Of a DNA stretch of 64,000 nucleotides, positions 34,216 to 44,823 are shown piece by piece. The notes under the pieces were generated by a model. That model did not search any database. It was not told the DNA's origin and worked only from the letters and a program-made list of their open reading frames with translations. Origin of the DNA: Dipteronia dyeriana (taxonomy: Eukaryota > Streptophyta > Magnoliopsida > Sapindales > Sapindaceae); contig CM065300.1 of the NCBI GenBank assembly GCA_032871835.1, forward strand, positions 107,815,088 through 107,879,087. The letters run 5' to 3'. The translations under genes were made by a program, and so were the position numbers. Position 1 is the first letter of the stretch. Each line of letters begins with the position of its first letter.

Positions 34216-34591
34216 GTGAAAATCTTTTATGAATGTTTCTTGCATGATAATACTTTGAATCTTGTGTGTGATAATGATAATTGTGTGAAGAAAATAATAG
34301 AGAAGATTTGGGTGAAAATGAGTGTTTCACATGATCATACGTACAGTCTTGATGATATCTTTGTTGATGGCAATAATGATGTGTTTTTACATGAGTAATA
34401 TCTTTATAGAGAAGATAGTTGATGATTTATCTTCTAGATATACTTTTGCCATGATAAATGATCATGATTTTTGTGTGAAATTTCACCCAAGAACAAATGG
34501 TTCAAGGGTGAGTGCTTTTACTTCTAGTGTAAGTAGCACATGTGAGTTAACTTTAAGGCTAAGTTTCAAGCGTGTTGAGAATTCTAGCTAG
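34216..34591 (+). pseudogene. C1 short ORF of unknown function
   Basis: MKIFYECFLHDNTLNLVCDN and SLDDIFVDGNNDVFL, then after a frame change NIFIEKIVDDLSSRYTFAMI and FHPRTNGSRVSAFTSS. In C2 (54589-54215, minus strand) the same reading is open for 124 residues. I do not recognise a domain. It falls where pol remains could be in a deleted copia element. Similarity between C1 and C2 only shows common descent and does not prove that it is translated. Confidence 0.45.
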
Positions 34592-36019
34592 CTAGCTTGG
34601 AATACTCCACGTCTAGATACAAACTTAGCTATCTCACTTAACTTTGTTTTAATAGTCAAAATCCATTGATTAACTTTTGAGAAGTTGCTCCTATGAAATC
34701 TATGTGGTGATTATCTTGTTAAGACTTTTGGAGAAAGTCATTTCTATGCTTGCATTGCATCATATAGCATGTCATATTAGAGAACTAGTATAGCATTCAT
34801 ATGGTCCTTGTTGACTTTTGCTATCTAAAGATCTTTTAGCGATGTGTTCACAAAGATCTTACTCATGATGCTTGAAATGCTTGCTTGAATGATGAGTGGC
34901 ATACTTTTTGAAAATATGAGCTTCATATTCTTTGAAAGCTACTCATTAGAGAAGTAATGATCTTGAATAAGTCTTTACTTATTGCTCTTATATCATGTGC
35001 TTATGAGCCATAAAAACTTGATTTTCAAAAAATTGCATTTTGCTTCTCTTATAAGTTTACGTTTGAGTAGTTGAGTTTGAAAATGCGTAGATTATGGATG
35101 CATCTAAAAGCTTATTGCTTAGTACATGATAGATGACCTATGGTTAGTATCCATTTTTCTTCAGCAACTACATAGAACTGAATGAGCATCTTCACGGAAA
35201 GGGCTACACACTTTGGTTGTGAAGCCGCCCAATGTAGGAAAGGGCTACACCATTGTGATGAGTGAAAGCCTTCATGAAGAATTAATGTTTTTGTATGCAA
35301 AATCAAAGAAGTGTTGAAAAAGAATCAATAAAAGAAAAACCTTTGATTCAAAGCCTAAAAATAAATGGAGGAAGGCTTAAAATGGAGTAAAGTTGAAAAT
35401 TGTGATTTCTCGGGTTGAAAAACAGAAATGGGATGACGAGCCACATGCACACACTTGCTCACATGCTGAAATCTATTCTCTTTAAAGAAAAAATTTGGAT
35501 GATAATTAATTTGACCTTGATTGGAAAAGCTTTAGATGGATAGGTGTTGAAGTAGTTTGCATGTTGATATCACAATCACTCTTTATATATATACTTGAAG
35601 CAAAATTCACACACACACTTTTGCTTATAGAGTATTTTAATATTCTAGCAATTTTTAGAAGAATTATGAGAGAGATTAAAAATCTTGGTGTATCTCTCAT
35701 AGTTTGTGGAGTTTATTTTGTTGGATTTCCTTAAAATTGCTTGAATGTGTGAATTTATTATGAACATTATTCTATCTTGATCTTAGATAGAGCAATTATC
35801 AAGGGGGAGCATCGTATGCTAGACTTTGTTCTCTTTTATGATATGTTCACATGTTTCAAGTTGATATATGTTGGCATGTTCTTTGGTTGACACGATGAAT
35901 CTTGTAAATGCTATTTCATGTTTCTTGATTTGCATGATGATTCTTTGTATTAACTTATGCCTTTGTATGTGTGATCACAAATAATCATGAAACATTTTTG
36001 TAATAATTGTATGATTGTA
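34592..36019 (+). other. C1 3' untranslated region shared with E1
   Basis: No gene. 34880-35850 aligns with E1 44830-45780 (for example the two copies of GGAAAGGGCTACAC at 35198 and 35239, matching E1 45145 and 45186). This links the C family to E1. Confidence 0.65.
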
Positions 36020-36375
36020 TTTGCAGTCAACTTCTCCTTGTTTGGGGTTGTATTGTAGTTGAGATTGCAATCAATTCCCTCATTCTTGAAATTGAAATGA
36101 GAATAGTTACAATGAATTCTTCTTTGTTTTGGAGTCGATAGTAATTGTAATTGTAATTAATTCTATTGATTGTTGTTACAATGAATTCCTCTTTGTTTGG
36201 GATTGATAGTAATTGTAGTTTTTATCAATTTAATTGATTGTAATTGCAGAAAATTCCTCCTTACTTTGAATGATAGTAGTTATGGTTGTAATCAAATATT
36301 TTCTTGTTTGAGGTTGATATGATTGTCATTGATACCAATTCCTTCATATTTGGGGTTAATATGATTGTTAATGCA
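36020..36375. repeat. C1 tandem repeat in 3' region
   Basis: About five diverged units of roughly 65-70 bp built on GATAGTAATTGTAGTT, CAATTAATTGATTG and AATTCCTCCTT words. The same array is in C2 at about 52360-52790 in the opposite orientation. Confidence 0.75.
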
Positions 36376-36716
36376 ATTGTTGAACTTGGTAGAAATGACC
36401 TATATGCTTAAGGGTAAAATTTATGCATTTGTGATTCATTATACCTTAATGAGTTTGTTGTGGTGTATAGATTTGATTAACCTTTGCTAGGTTAACATGG
36501 AAAAGCAAACTAGAATCAAGGGAGAAGATATGGGAGCTAGATGCTTGAAATAAATCAATTCTTCAAGTAAGGCATCCATCTCTGAACATTATGTGAGATC
36601 ACCAATTGTTTCACTATTTGATCTCAAGATATCATTTTTTTTTCTTTGGCATAATTTTATGTCAAAAAGATGGAGAAATATAATATTGTTTTAGCATATC
36701 TTCTTTGAATATTTAT

Positions 36717-37484
36717 TGAGCAAGAAAGTCTTGGCAAGAGGTGTGAGACCTTGGATTGTCAAGCAAGGAAGTCTTGGCTAGAATCTGGAGGACTCGGATA
36801 GTCGAGCAAGAAGTCTGGCCTTGGGTCGTGAGGATCCGGTAAGGTGAGAAAGGAAGTCTTGACAAGAGGTGTGAGGCCTCAGATTGTTGAGCATGAGGGC
36901 GACATCTTCATGAGTAGGATAGGAGGGTAGTTTCTTGGTGAAGGGGTCACTTGAGAGATTGTACTTTTCTTATGTACTAGTGGATTTTTTTTGCCGGTGG
37001 TTGCTAACCCTTGGATGTTTCCTCTTCGGAGGTTTACCACGTTATATCTTATGTCAACTTTTCTCTATCCCTATCTCTCTTATATTGGTAATTATTATTT
37101 GAATAATGTGGATAGAACTTTATATGTAAGTTGACTTCCTTATACAATATTGTTTGTGTATTTTGGATAACTTTGTATCTTGTGATATTCCATTCAAGTT
37201 GTAAAGTACCACATTGTAATACTCTAAGTACAACTTATGGAATTTTGTCTACATTGAAAATATTTGTTCATAAGATACATTGATTCTTGTTGTATGTTTT
37301 GTAGACTAAGAGTGGAGATTTGAGTGTACTTGAATATATTGTTTTCTCATAACAATCATGTTCAATGTTAATTTGTATGCTTATCAAGGTTTTGTCGCTA
37401 GTCTCGAAAGTTTGTCAAAACTAAGAGACAACCTATTCACCCCCCCTCTAGGTTGTTTAGTATAACCTTGTACACATTATTACA
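36717..37484 (+). repeat. C1 3' LTR, 5'-truncated
   Basis: Starts abruptly at TTGAGCAAGAAAGTCTTGGC, which lies deep inside the full LTR. It keeps the AAGTCTTG modules, the GGATGTTTCCTCTTCGGAGG motif (37008-37041), a C-tract and the end TTGTACACATTATTACA. The lost block includes all polypurine tracts. Confidence 0.9.
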
Positions 37485-37489
37485 TCACA

Positions 37490-38369
37490 GCATCGGACCT
37501 TTCCTTTTGGTCTTTTCTTGCCTAGGCTCAAGCAATTTGAAGAGAGTCTTTTTCTTCTAGTCTTGGCCATTGGATCCGAATCCTTTCTTCACAGACTTGT
37601 AGAATTTCTTGAACTTTCTCATTAAATAAGCCATTTCTTCGCCCGAGTCAGCACTTTCCTCATTCTTATCTTTGAAGACTTTCAAAGCTATTCCCTTGTG
37701 CTTTTTAAGAGGTGTATAGGTAGGACCGTTCCAAGATTCATAAGCTAGAAGCCTCTCAATCTCCGTACTCGACTTCATATCCTTGTAAAAGTTATTCTCC
37801 TCTAAAGCCGTCACCTTAGACTCAAATCTATCTGGCAGAGATCTCATAAATTTTTGCTTGATTCTCCTATCCGAATACGGGTCACCAAGTTGATGACTTT
37901 GATTCACAATGTCCATCAACCTTACTTTATTTGAAGCATTTGTTCTCATCCATCCTAAGCAACTCAAATTGCATTTGGAGAACTTGAAGCTTTGATTCCT
38001 TAACAACTTCGGTTCCCTCATGTGCAACCTCTAGAATGTCCCATGCCTCCTTAGTGTTTCATAGTGTTTTGAAACAACTTATATTGATTCTCATTCATTG
38101 AACATAGGATGGCATGTATTGCCTTCCTAGTCTATTTCGATGCCTCAAACTCTTGTACGTTCCATTGTACTTTCGACTTAAATATATCCTCTCCTCAATC
38201 TGTAGGAGTCATCATCGGTGGTATGTAGCCATCTTCAACCGCCATCCATGCCCTATCATGGATTTGATAAATGTACGACTCCATCCTTGCTTTTGCAAGT
38301 GGCAGAATTCAACCCGGTAAGTAGGAGTGGTCTAGTGCTAGAAGCGCCCTCGTTGCCACCGTTCCACTC
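37490..38369 (-). pseudogene. gag: D gag, N-terminal and middle part (broken)
   Basis: Copia Gag of the UBN2 type. The minus strand from 38364 gives MSGTVATRAL, a TGA, then MESYIYQIHDRAWMAVEDGY, which matches F gag MESYICQIDDYAWMAVEDGY. The longest open part, 38027-37557, has RLMDIVNQSHQLGDPYSDRR, MRSLPDRFESKVTALEENNF and ERLLAYESWNGPTYTPLKKH. The end, KGKVRC, at 37490 gives the first Cys of the knuckle that continues at 30600. The start codon and next bases are at 48446-48440, beyond E1. Several frameshifts. Confidence 0.85.
38365..38369. repeat. E1 target site duplication, left (CACTC)
   Basis: CACTC before E1 and again at 48440-48444 after it. Perfect 5-bp duplication. On the D strand it is GAGTG, the bases next to the gag ATG. 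Confidence 0.95.
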
Positions 38370-40490
38370 TGTTAGGTTCTAGATTTGTATTGGCTTGATT
38401 CCATAACAAAACTTCATTTGTTTGTAATGCTTAGTTGCTTAAGTGGATTCGTGATGATAAGAGCTTCAAGGAAGAAAAACAACTTCTCATGATGCAAAGT
38501 TCGTCTTCAAGAAGATTAGTACTAATCTTGGATGCTAAGGTATCGAGATCCTTCTTCCTCTTGCAAGGCATAGGTGCATACACACATAATTTATTCATAT
38601 GTGTCCCTGCACCATAGTGAATCATTTGGTATAACACTTTCACACACTTGAAGTTGAATGCTCATGCATTGGTATGAAAGTAACATGTTTTGGAAAATGC
38701 ATGATTGGAGACTATCTCTATGTAGTTTGCATTCTTATGTGAAATGTGTTTGTTTGTTTTTATGTTTTTATAAAATGGGTTGAACTTGATTTTAGTCTTA
38801 TATTAATCATGATTGAGTTCCGGTCATTTCGATTACTCATACTATTGATTTCAAGTTCTAAGTCAAAAGGTACTACACTTTCAACTCATGTTGCATACAT
38901 TGTCTTCGTCTTCGTATAGCGAGTCAAATTATTATTTTATGGGATGAGTATCTTATATTTCCATGTTCGTGAGGGAGTCCTGGTTTGTAATCTTTAATTG
39001 GATTCGAATTCAGAGTTCAGATGCCAAAGAACGGTTGAAGAACACTAGAGGAGCGCAAGGGATGAGGTGCGATGGCTCAAGCCGTGACTTTGAACCATCT
39101 CGACATGGCGCGTGGCCATCTCGGCCCCAAAAGTGCTCTGCCTTGAGATACCCACGTGCCATCTCAGGGAGGCACTAAATAATGGGGGCAATTTGGTCAT
39201 TTGGTTGTTCTCTCTTTAAAACCTCTCATTCCCTCTCATTCATTAAGATGTAGAGAAAAAACGAATTTGAATAACAAGTGCAGAATTTTTCTCTCAATTT
39301 TTTTATTTTTGTTTTTGTGATAACTTCTTCATTTCTACTCCGAATCACTTGATTCAAAAACTGATTTCGAGTGTCTTGAAGATTTATACAAACCCCAATC
39401 ATTTCCAGAACCAAAGGACTTATACATGTTTTGTTGTGATCAGATCTTCAGTTCGTGGTTTTCATCATTGTTGGTAAAATCATCTTCTTCTTAGTTTTCT
39501 TCTTAGATCTTCTTATTGATTGATGCTATTTGGTTAAGAAGAATGACTAGGATGATTTTGATATCATTTTGTGGTTTGTTGAATTGATTTTCAAGTTTAG
39601 CTAGATTTGTGATAAGTTGATTGATTTGTGCTAAATTTGTTGAATATGAAAATGTTTCTAGAAATCTTTTGTTCTTATGCTTGATTAATTATTTCTAGAT
39701 CTAATTTCATTTTCTAAGAACTAGGTTGTGTTTCAATTGGTGTCTATATCTTCATATCTATGTTCTTAGTTGATAACATGCTTAGGTTGCCTAGATACAT
39801 TTGTGATTGTTCTTTGAAAGCATAATCTAGCTATCTAGTTGGATGTCCATAGAATTTGTTGATCATCATTTTCTATGTGGAGTGCTTGTTTGCGTTTTGC
39901 ATTCATGATCACTTAGATGCCTTGTGAAGAGGTATAAAGTCTCATATCTTAGAGTGATTATTTGATTTGAGCAATTGGAAGTCTTAGCTAGAGTCGGGAG
40001 GACTTGGATATCTACGCAAGTGGAAGTCTCGACAAGAGGTGTGAGACCTCGGATTGTTGAGCAAGGAAGTCTTGACTAGAGTCGGGAGGACTCGGATAGT
40101 TGAGCAAGAAGTCTTGCCTAGGGTCGGGAGGATCCGAATAGGTGAACAAGGAATCTTTCTAGAGATAGGGGGTCTTGGATAGGAAGTCGACTTAGTAGAT
40201 CACTAGGTTCAAGGATAGATTAAAAGTGATAGCTTGGAGAGCATGTGTTGATTTGTTGAGTGTGTAAATCGTTTTTGAAATAGTGGATTTGTTTTTGTCG
40301 GTGATTGTGGTATCAACCCGTGGATGTTTCCTCTTCAGAGGTTTACCACATAAATATTGTATATCATTGTTTACAATTTTCAATAAGCATTGTTAAAATT
40401 GCATTGTTTTAAAAGAAGAAAAAAATTGGAGCATATACCTATTCACCCACCTCTAGGTATATTTACACTACAAAGTTAAAGGGAATTTCA
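38370..40490 (+). repeat. E1 5' LTR
   Basis: 2121 bp, TGTTAGGTTCTAGATTT...GGGAATTTCA. It holds the palindromic GC-rich patch 39101-39168, AAGTCTTG modules (39977-40165) and CCCGTGGATGTTTCC...GAGGTTTACCACA (40317-40350), and ends with ATTCACCCACCTCTAGGTAT before GGGAATTTCA. The 3' LTR differs by scattered substitutions and by a 13-base C-tract in place of CCCACC. Confidence 0.95.
39101..39168. repeat. Paired imperfect palindromes in E1 5' LTR
   Basis: CGACATGGCGCGTGGCCATCTCGG and CTTGAGATACCCACGTGCCATCTCAGG-type arms, 16 bases apart. Same architecture as in the C LTRs. The E1 3' LTR has it at 47044-47110. Confidence 0.8.
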
Positions 40491-40491
40491 A

Positions 40492-40505
40492 TTGGTATCA
40501 GAGCT
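40492..40505 (+). promoter_or_regulatory. E1 primer binding site
   Basis: TTGGTATCAGAGCT one base after the LTR end GGGAATTTCA. tRNA-iMet type. Confidence 0.85.
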
Positions 40506-40559
40506 TGGTTTCTAGATGTACTTAGATAGATCTTTTTTGTAGTGTTTGTTATCTTCGTT

Positions 40560-41716
40560 TGTTTCATCTTGATTAAAGAAATGTATTCTTTTGTGGCTTC
40601 TCTTGTTGAAGGTGAGTCTATTGACTTCGATGATCAAAAGATCAAAGATCTTATTCAAGAAAATGAAAGGATCTCTAAGATTAATAATTCTCTCACTATG
40701 AAGTTAGAAAATCATGATTGTAGCTCAAAATGTGTAATTGATCTTAATGACAAAATTCTTAATCTTGAGAAAAACTTGATTGATAGCAATGATAGATTAA
40801 GTATTTTGAAGCATGAAATTGAGCAAACAGATGAATCTCTTGATCGTGCTAGGAGAATTGAAAATGTGCTTAAAGAAAACTTAATGAGCATGAGAACCAA
40901 GAGAAAGTGCTTAATGACAAACTTAATGAGGCTAAAGAGATGATTAACAAGATGTTATCTAGCTCTAACAAAGTGAAAGCTCTCATTACGGTTGGAAAGC
41001 CTTCAAGCGACAAAAGAGGTTTAGGATATGTTAATGAAAAATCAACTCATTTATCTAACAAATCTACTTTTGCCAAAGCTTGTAGCAATTTAAATGTAGG
41101 TACACTCTCTAACGATAAAGCTATGAATGCTACCGGGGGTGCCTCAACATCAATAATGAAAGTCAAGGAAAAGACTCAACAATGCCAAAGACAAGATACG
41201 TCATCATCAAATGCATAAGGAAAGACATCTAGTGTTGCACTCCAAAGAGGTAAAAATGTGAGAAGGCAAAATGAGTTGAATGTTCAAGCAAATGGTAAAC
41301 TTCTCAATTCAAACCTATTTGTCATTATTGCAACATGGTAGGACACATAAGACCTAGATGTTATGAATACATTCGTAAATGTAGAATTGCCAATGATTTG
41401 CATGATATGTCTTTGAATGGTCCTAGGCAATCATCCATGTATGGATCTAGAATTAGACCTAAACAGACCTTGGAAAAGCATGTTGAGAATAAATGTGTTG
41501 ATGATTTGTTTGTTAAATCTTGTGTTGTGCCTCATTCTACTACGCATAAGAAAGTTGATAATGCTTTGTTTGATTTGTTTGAAAATGTGACTAATGGAGT
41601 CAATGTGCCTATAAACAAGTCAAAGCATGTTAATAAAAATGGAATAAGAAACTTGTCAAGAAAGTTTGGGTTAAGAAAAACACAACACAATGTTTGGTTG
41701 CACAATATGCTTTAAG
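40560..41716 (+). pseudogene. gag: E1 gag remainder: coiled coil and CCHC knuckle (broken)
   Basis: First reading (to 40943) starts MYSFVASLVEGESIDFDDQK and runs into a long coiled coil: IQENERISKINNSLTMKLEN, then DKILNLEKNLIDSNDRLSIL. The second (40907-41218) has LNDKLNEAKEMINKMLSSSN. The third contains KPICHYCNMVGHIRPRCYEY at about 41309-41368, a complete C-x2-C-x4-H-x4-C zinc knuckle for RNA binding. This is the C-terminal half of a SIRE gag. The N-terminal UBN2 domain, seen in D and F, is missing between the primer site (40492) and 40600: only about 70 bp separate them. E1 may therefore have depended on gag from a relative. Confidence 0.75.
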
Positions 41717-42206
41717 AGCTAATTCATCCTATTGTTGGTACCTAGATGGCGGTTGCTCTAGGAATGTGACCGGCAAGAAGGAATTCTTTAAGAATCTTGT
41801 TATGAATGATGGTGGAAGGGTTACATTTGGTGATAGCACTAAAAAGCAAGTTCTAGGCAAGGGAACAATTTGTATCCCCGGGTTGCCTAAACTTCGTGAC
41901 ACCTTGTATGTAGATGGTCTACAAGCTAATATAATAAGCATCACTCACTCGTGTGAAAATTTTAAAGAAGTTAGCTTTAACAAGGATGTGTGCACAATAC
42001 TTGATAAAAAGGGCAAAAATGTTTTGAAAGTCAAAAGGTCTTCAGACAATTGCTATTGTTTAGAGGTTGATCCACTAACATGTAATATGGCACATGAGTG
42101 CAACAAGCTTGAATTATGGCATGAAAGATTGGGCCACATGAATTATAAAGATTTAAAGAAGCTTGAGAAATATAACATTGTTAGAGGTCATCCTAGTCTT
42201 GGTTAA
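41694..42206 (+). pseudogene. E1 protease and pre-integrase
   Basis: The protease active site reads CWYLDGGCSRNVTGKKEFF, with the catalytic Asp kept and Ser changed to Gly in D-S-G. VTFGDSTKKQVLGKGTICIP and ANIISITHSCEN follow. The pre-integrase ELWHERLGHMNYKDLKKL keeps its His residues. A TAA at 42204-42206 stands where the family has a residue before LDGVCEPCQLGKQTK, which continues in the same frame. Strongly similar to D 29500-28950. Confidence 0.85.
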
Positions 42207-42929
42207 AAGCTTGATGGTGTTTGTGAACCATGTCAATTAGGTAAACAAACCAAAGTGTCTCATAAAAAGAACACTAATTTTGCTACCAAGAAGCCCTTAG
42301 AACTTGTGCATATGGACCTAATGAGACCAATTCAAATTGAAAGCATAAATGGCAAGAAATACATTTTTGTATGTGTTGATGACTTTTCTTGGTTTGCTTG
42401 GGTATATTTTCTTAGAGACAAGAACGAAACTTTTGGTTACTTTGAGAAGTTTTACAATCAAGTTCAAAATGAAAAAGCTCTTGGGGTCAAGAAAATATGT
42501 CGCATTAGGAGTGATCATGGGAATGAATTTGAAAATACTAGATTTAGTGAGTTTTGTGATGATTATGGGATTTCAAATGAGTTCTCGGCTCCTAGAACTC
42601 CTCAACAAAATGGTATTGTTGAGAGGAAGAACCGTCTTTTGCAAGAGATGGCTAGGGTCATGCTCAATAGCAAGAAAGTCCCTAGAAATTGTTGGGCCGA
42701 AGTGGTCAATAGTGCATGCTATGTCACTAATAGAGTTTTTAGAAGGCCCGACACAAAACAAACCTCCTATGAACTTTGGAAGGGCAAGAAGCCTAATGTG
42801 AGTTACTTCAACACTTTTGGGAGTAAGTGTTTTATTTTGAATGATAGAGATCACTTGATACTAAAAGAGATATTGGTTTCTTTCTTGGGTATGCTAATAA
42901 TATTCGTGCATATAGAGTGTTCAATTTGA
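42207..42929 (+). pseudogene. E1 integrase
   Basis: Zinc-binding end GVCEPCQLGKQ, then the core: KKPLELVHMDLMRPIQIES (first Asp), RIRSDHGNEFENTRF (second Asp), SAPRTPQQNGIVERKNRLL (Glu). All catalytic residues are intact. The core runs through SYELWKGKKPNVSYFNTFGS and DRDHLI before a frameshift near 42860. The longest undamaged pol domain in the window. Confidence 0.88.
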
Positions 42930-44085
42930 AAACTAAGACTATTATGGAGTCTATTAATGTGAAAATAGATGATCTTAGCGTGCTTGATTTGTGTGATAAC
43001 CATGGTGTCAATGAACCTAAAGAACATTTGTTGAATGACACTAAAGCACCTATTGATGTGACTAGTTATGATGAAAGTGAGTTTAGTCATAATGATGATA
43101 ATGGTAGTGTTGCTAGAGAAGAAAGTCAAGAGTTAGAAAATGGTTTAAATGATGACCAACAAGATGTTGAAAATTCTAATTCTAGACTTAGGAACATGCA
43201 TTACCAACAAGACATCACCGGTGATTTGAATGAAGGGGTTAGAACTAGAAGGCAACTAGCTAACCAAATTTCATATGCTTGCTACACATATCAAATTGAT
43301 CCCAAAAATATTAATGAAGCAATTATTGATGAATATTGGGTTAATGCCATGCAAGAAGAACTAAATCAATTTGAGAGGAATGAAGTGTGGTCATTAGTTC
43401 CTAGACCAAAAGATATCAATGTGATTGGTACAAAATGGGTGTTTAGGAATAAGACCGATAAATGTGGCAAGATAGTGAGAAATAAAGCAAGACTAGTGGC
43501 TCAATGATACACTCAAGTTGAGGGTGTAGACTGTGATGATACTTTTGCACCCGTTGCACGTCTTGAGTCCATTAGACTTTTGTTGTCCATTGCATGCCTA
43601 AAAAAATTCAAATTGTTTCAAATGGATGTCAAAAGTGCTTTTCTCAATGGATACGGTCAAGAAGAAGTGTATGTTGAACAACCTAAGGGTTTTGTAGACC
43701 CACATTCTTCTAATCTTGTGTTTAAGTTGAAAAAGGCTCTTTATGACCTTAAGCAAGCCTATAGAGCTTGATATGATAGGTTGACTCAATATCTTATTGA
43801 CAACAAATATAGGAGCGGTGGTATTGATAGAACATTATTTGTCAAGCATTATGACAATGAAATTTTTGTTGTACAAATATATGTTGGTGACATTGTGTTT
43901 GGGTATACATGTAAACCCAAGGTTGATGATTTTGTGAATGTTATGTGAAGAGAATTTGAAATGAGTATGGTAGGCGAACTCAATTACTTTCTTGGTATGC
44001 AAGTGAAATAATCTAGCAATGGTATCATGTTGTCTCAATCTAAATATGCTAGAAATCTTGTTGAGAAATTTGGCCTTGAAAGTTG
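42917..44085 (+). pseudogene. pol: E1 reverse transcriptase (broken)
   Basis: After an acidic spacer RT starts at EYWVNAMQEELNQFERNEVW, with VIGTKWVFRNKTD, then a TGA (43505-43507), DTFAPVARLESIRLLLS, FQMDVKSAFLNGYGQEEVYV and LKKALYDLKQAYRA, TGA. The catalytic box at about 43879-43893 reads YVGDI where copia RT has Y-x-D-D, so the first of the two metal-binding Asp residues is Gly. Further stops occur near 43947, 44008 and 44085. Not functional. Confidence 0.85.
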
Positions 44086-44823
44086 AAAAGAATTTGAAAC
44101 ACCTATAAGTACTACTTTAAAACTTGACAAAGATGAAAAAGGAAACAATGTTGATCAAAGTCTCTATAGAAGCATGATAGGTAGCCTTCTTTACCTAATG
44201 GCTAGTAGGTCGGATATTTGTTTTAGTGTTGGTTTGTGTGCTAGGTTTCAAGCTAATCCAAAAGAATCTCACTTGAAAGCCATTAAAAGAATCATTAGAT
44301 ATATAAAAGGAACACATAATCTTGGTTCATTCTATTCCTTTGATACTAATGATATTCTTTTTGGCTATTGTGATGCAGATTGGACAGGAAACATTGATGA
44401 TAGTAAAAGCAGATCGGGCGGTTGCTTTTACTTGGGGAATAATTTTGTTGCTTTGCAAAGCAAGAAGCAAAATTCCGTGTCTCTTTCTTCATCCGAAGCC
44501 GAGTACATTGCGGCTGGAAGTGTTGCACACAGCTTCTATGGATGAAATAAATTCCCAAGGATTATGAGATTGATCAAGGTAAAATGACTCTCTATTGTGG
44601 TAATATGAGTGCCATTAACATCTTTAAAAATCCGGTTCAACACTCACGCATAAAGCATATAGACATTAGGCATCATTTCATTAGAGAACTTGTTGAACAT
44701 TCAATAGCAACTCTTGAACATATGCCTACTAAAAATCAACTTGCGGACTTGTTCACAAAGTCCTTGCACAAAGAGAGATTTGTATCTCTTAGAAGATCCA
44801 TTGGCATGATTTGTGTTGATTAA
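44086..44823 (+). pseudogene. E1 RNase H (broken)
   Basis: RNase H removes the RNA strand of the hybrid. Reads SLYRSMIGSLLYLMASRSDI, CDADWTGNIDDSKSRSGGCF and SVSLSSSEAEYIAAGS. A frameshift near 44530 moves to TQLLWMK, TAA, IPKDYEIDQGKMTLYCGNMS. It ends HSRIKHIDIRHHFIREL and TKSLHKERFVSLRRSIGM with a natural stop at 44821-44823. Key acidic residues are visible. Confidence 0.85.

Larger units (their letters stand above)
30606..37484 (+). mobile_element. Element C1: non-autonomous copia-type LTR element
   Basis: Flanked by TCACA duplications. 5' LTR 30606 to about 33445, interior about 33446-36716, and a 3' LTR reduced to its last 768 bp (36717-37484). Interior ORFs cover only a gag-like coiled coil and a short unknown reading frame; there is no protease, integrase or RT. 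It aligns with C2 (48772-58221, minus strand). Relative to C2 it lost the LTR end plus primer site at 33445, and a block running from inside the 3' untranslated region to the middle of the 3' LTR. It is inserted in the D gag zinc-knuckle codons. Confidence 0.9.

Noticed and set aside
39977..40165. Regularly spaced repeats that could suggest a CRISPR array
   Set aside because: Units are imperfect, spacers are not unique, the same array recurs in six LTRs, and the setting is a plant retrotransposon.
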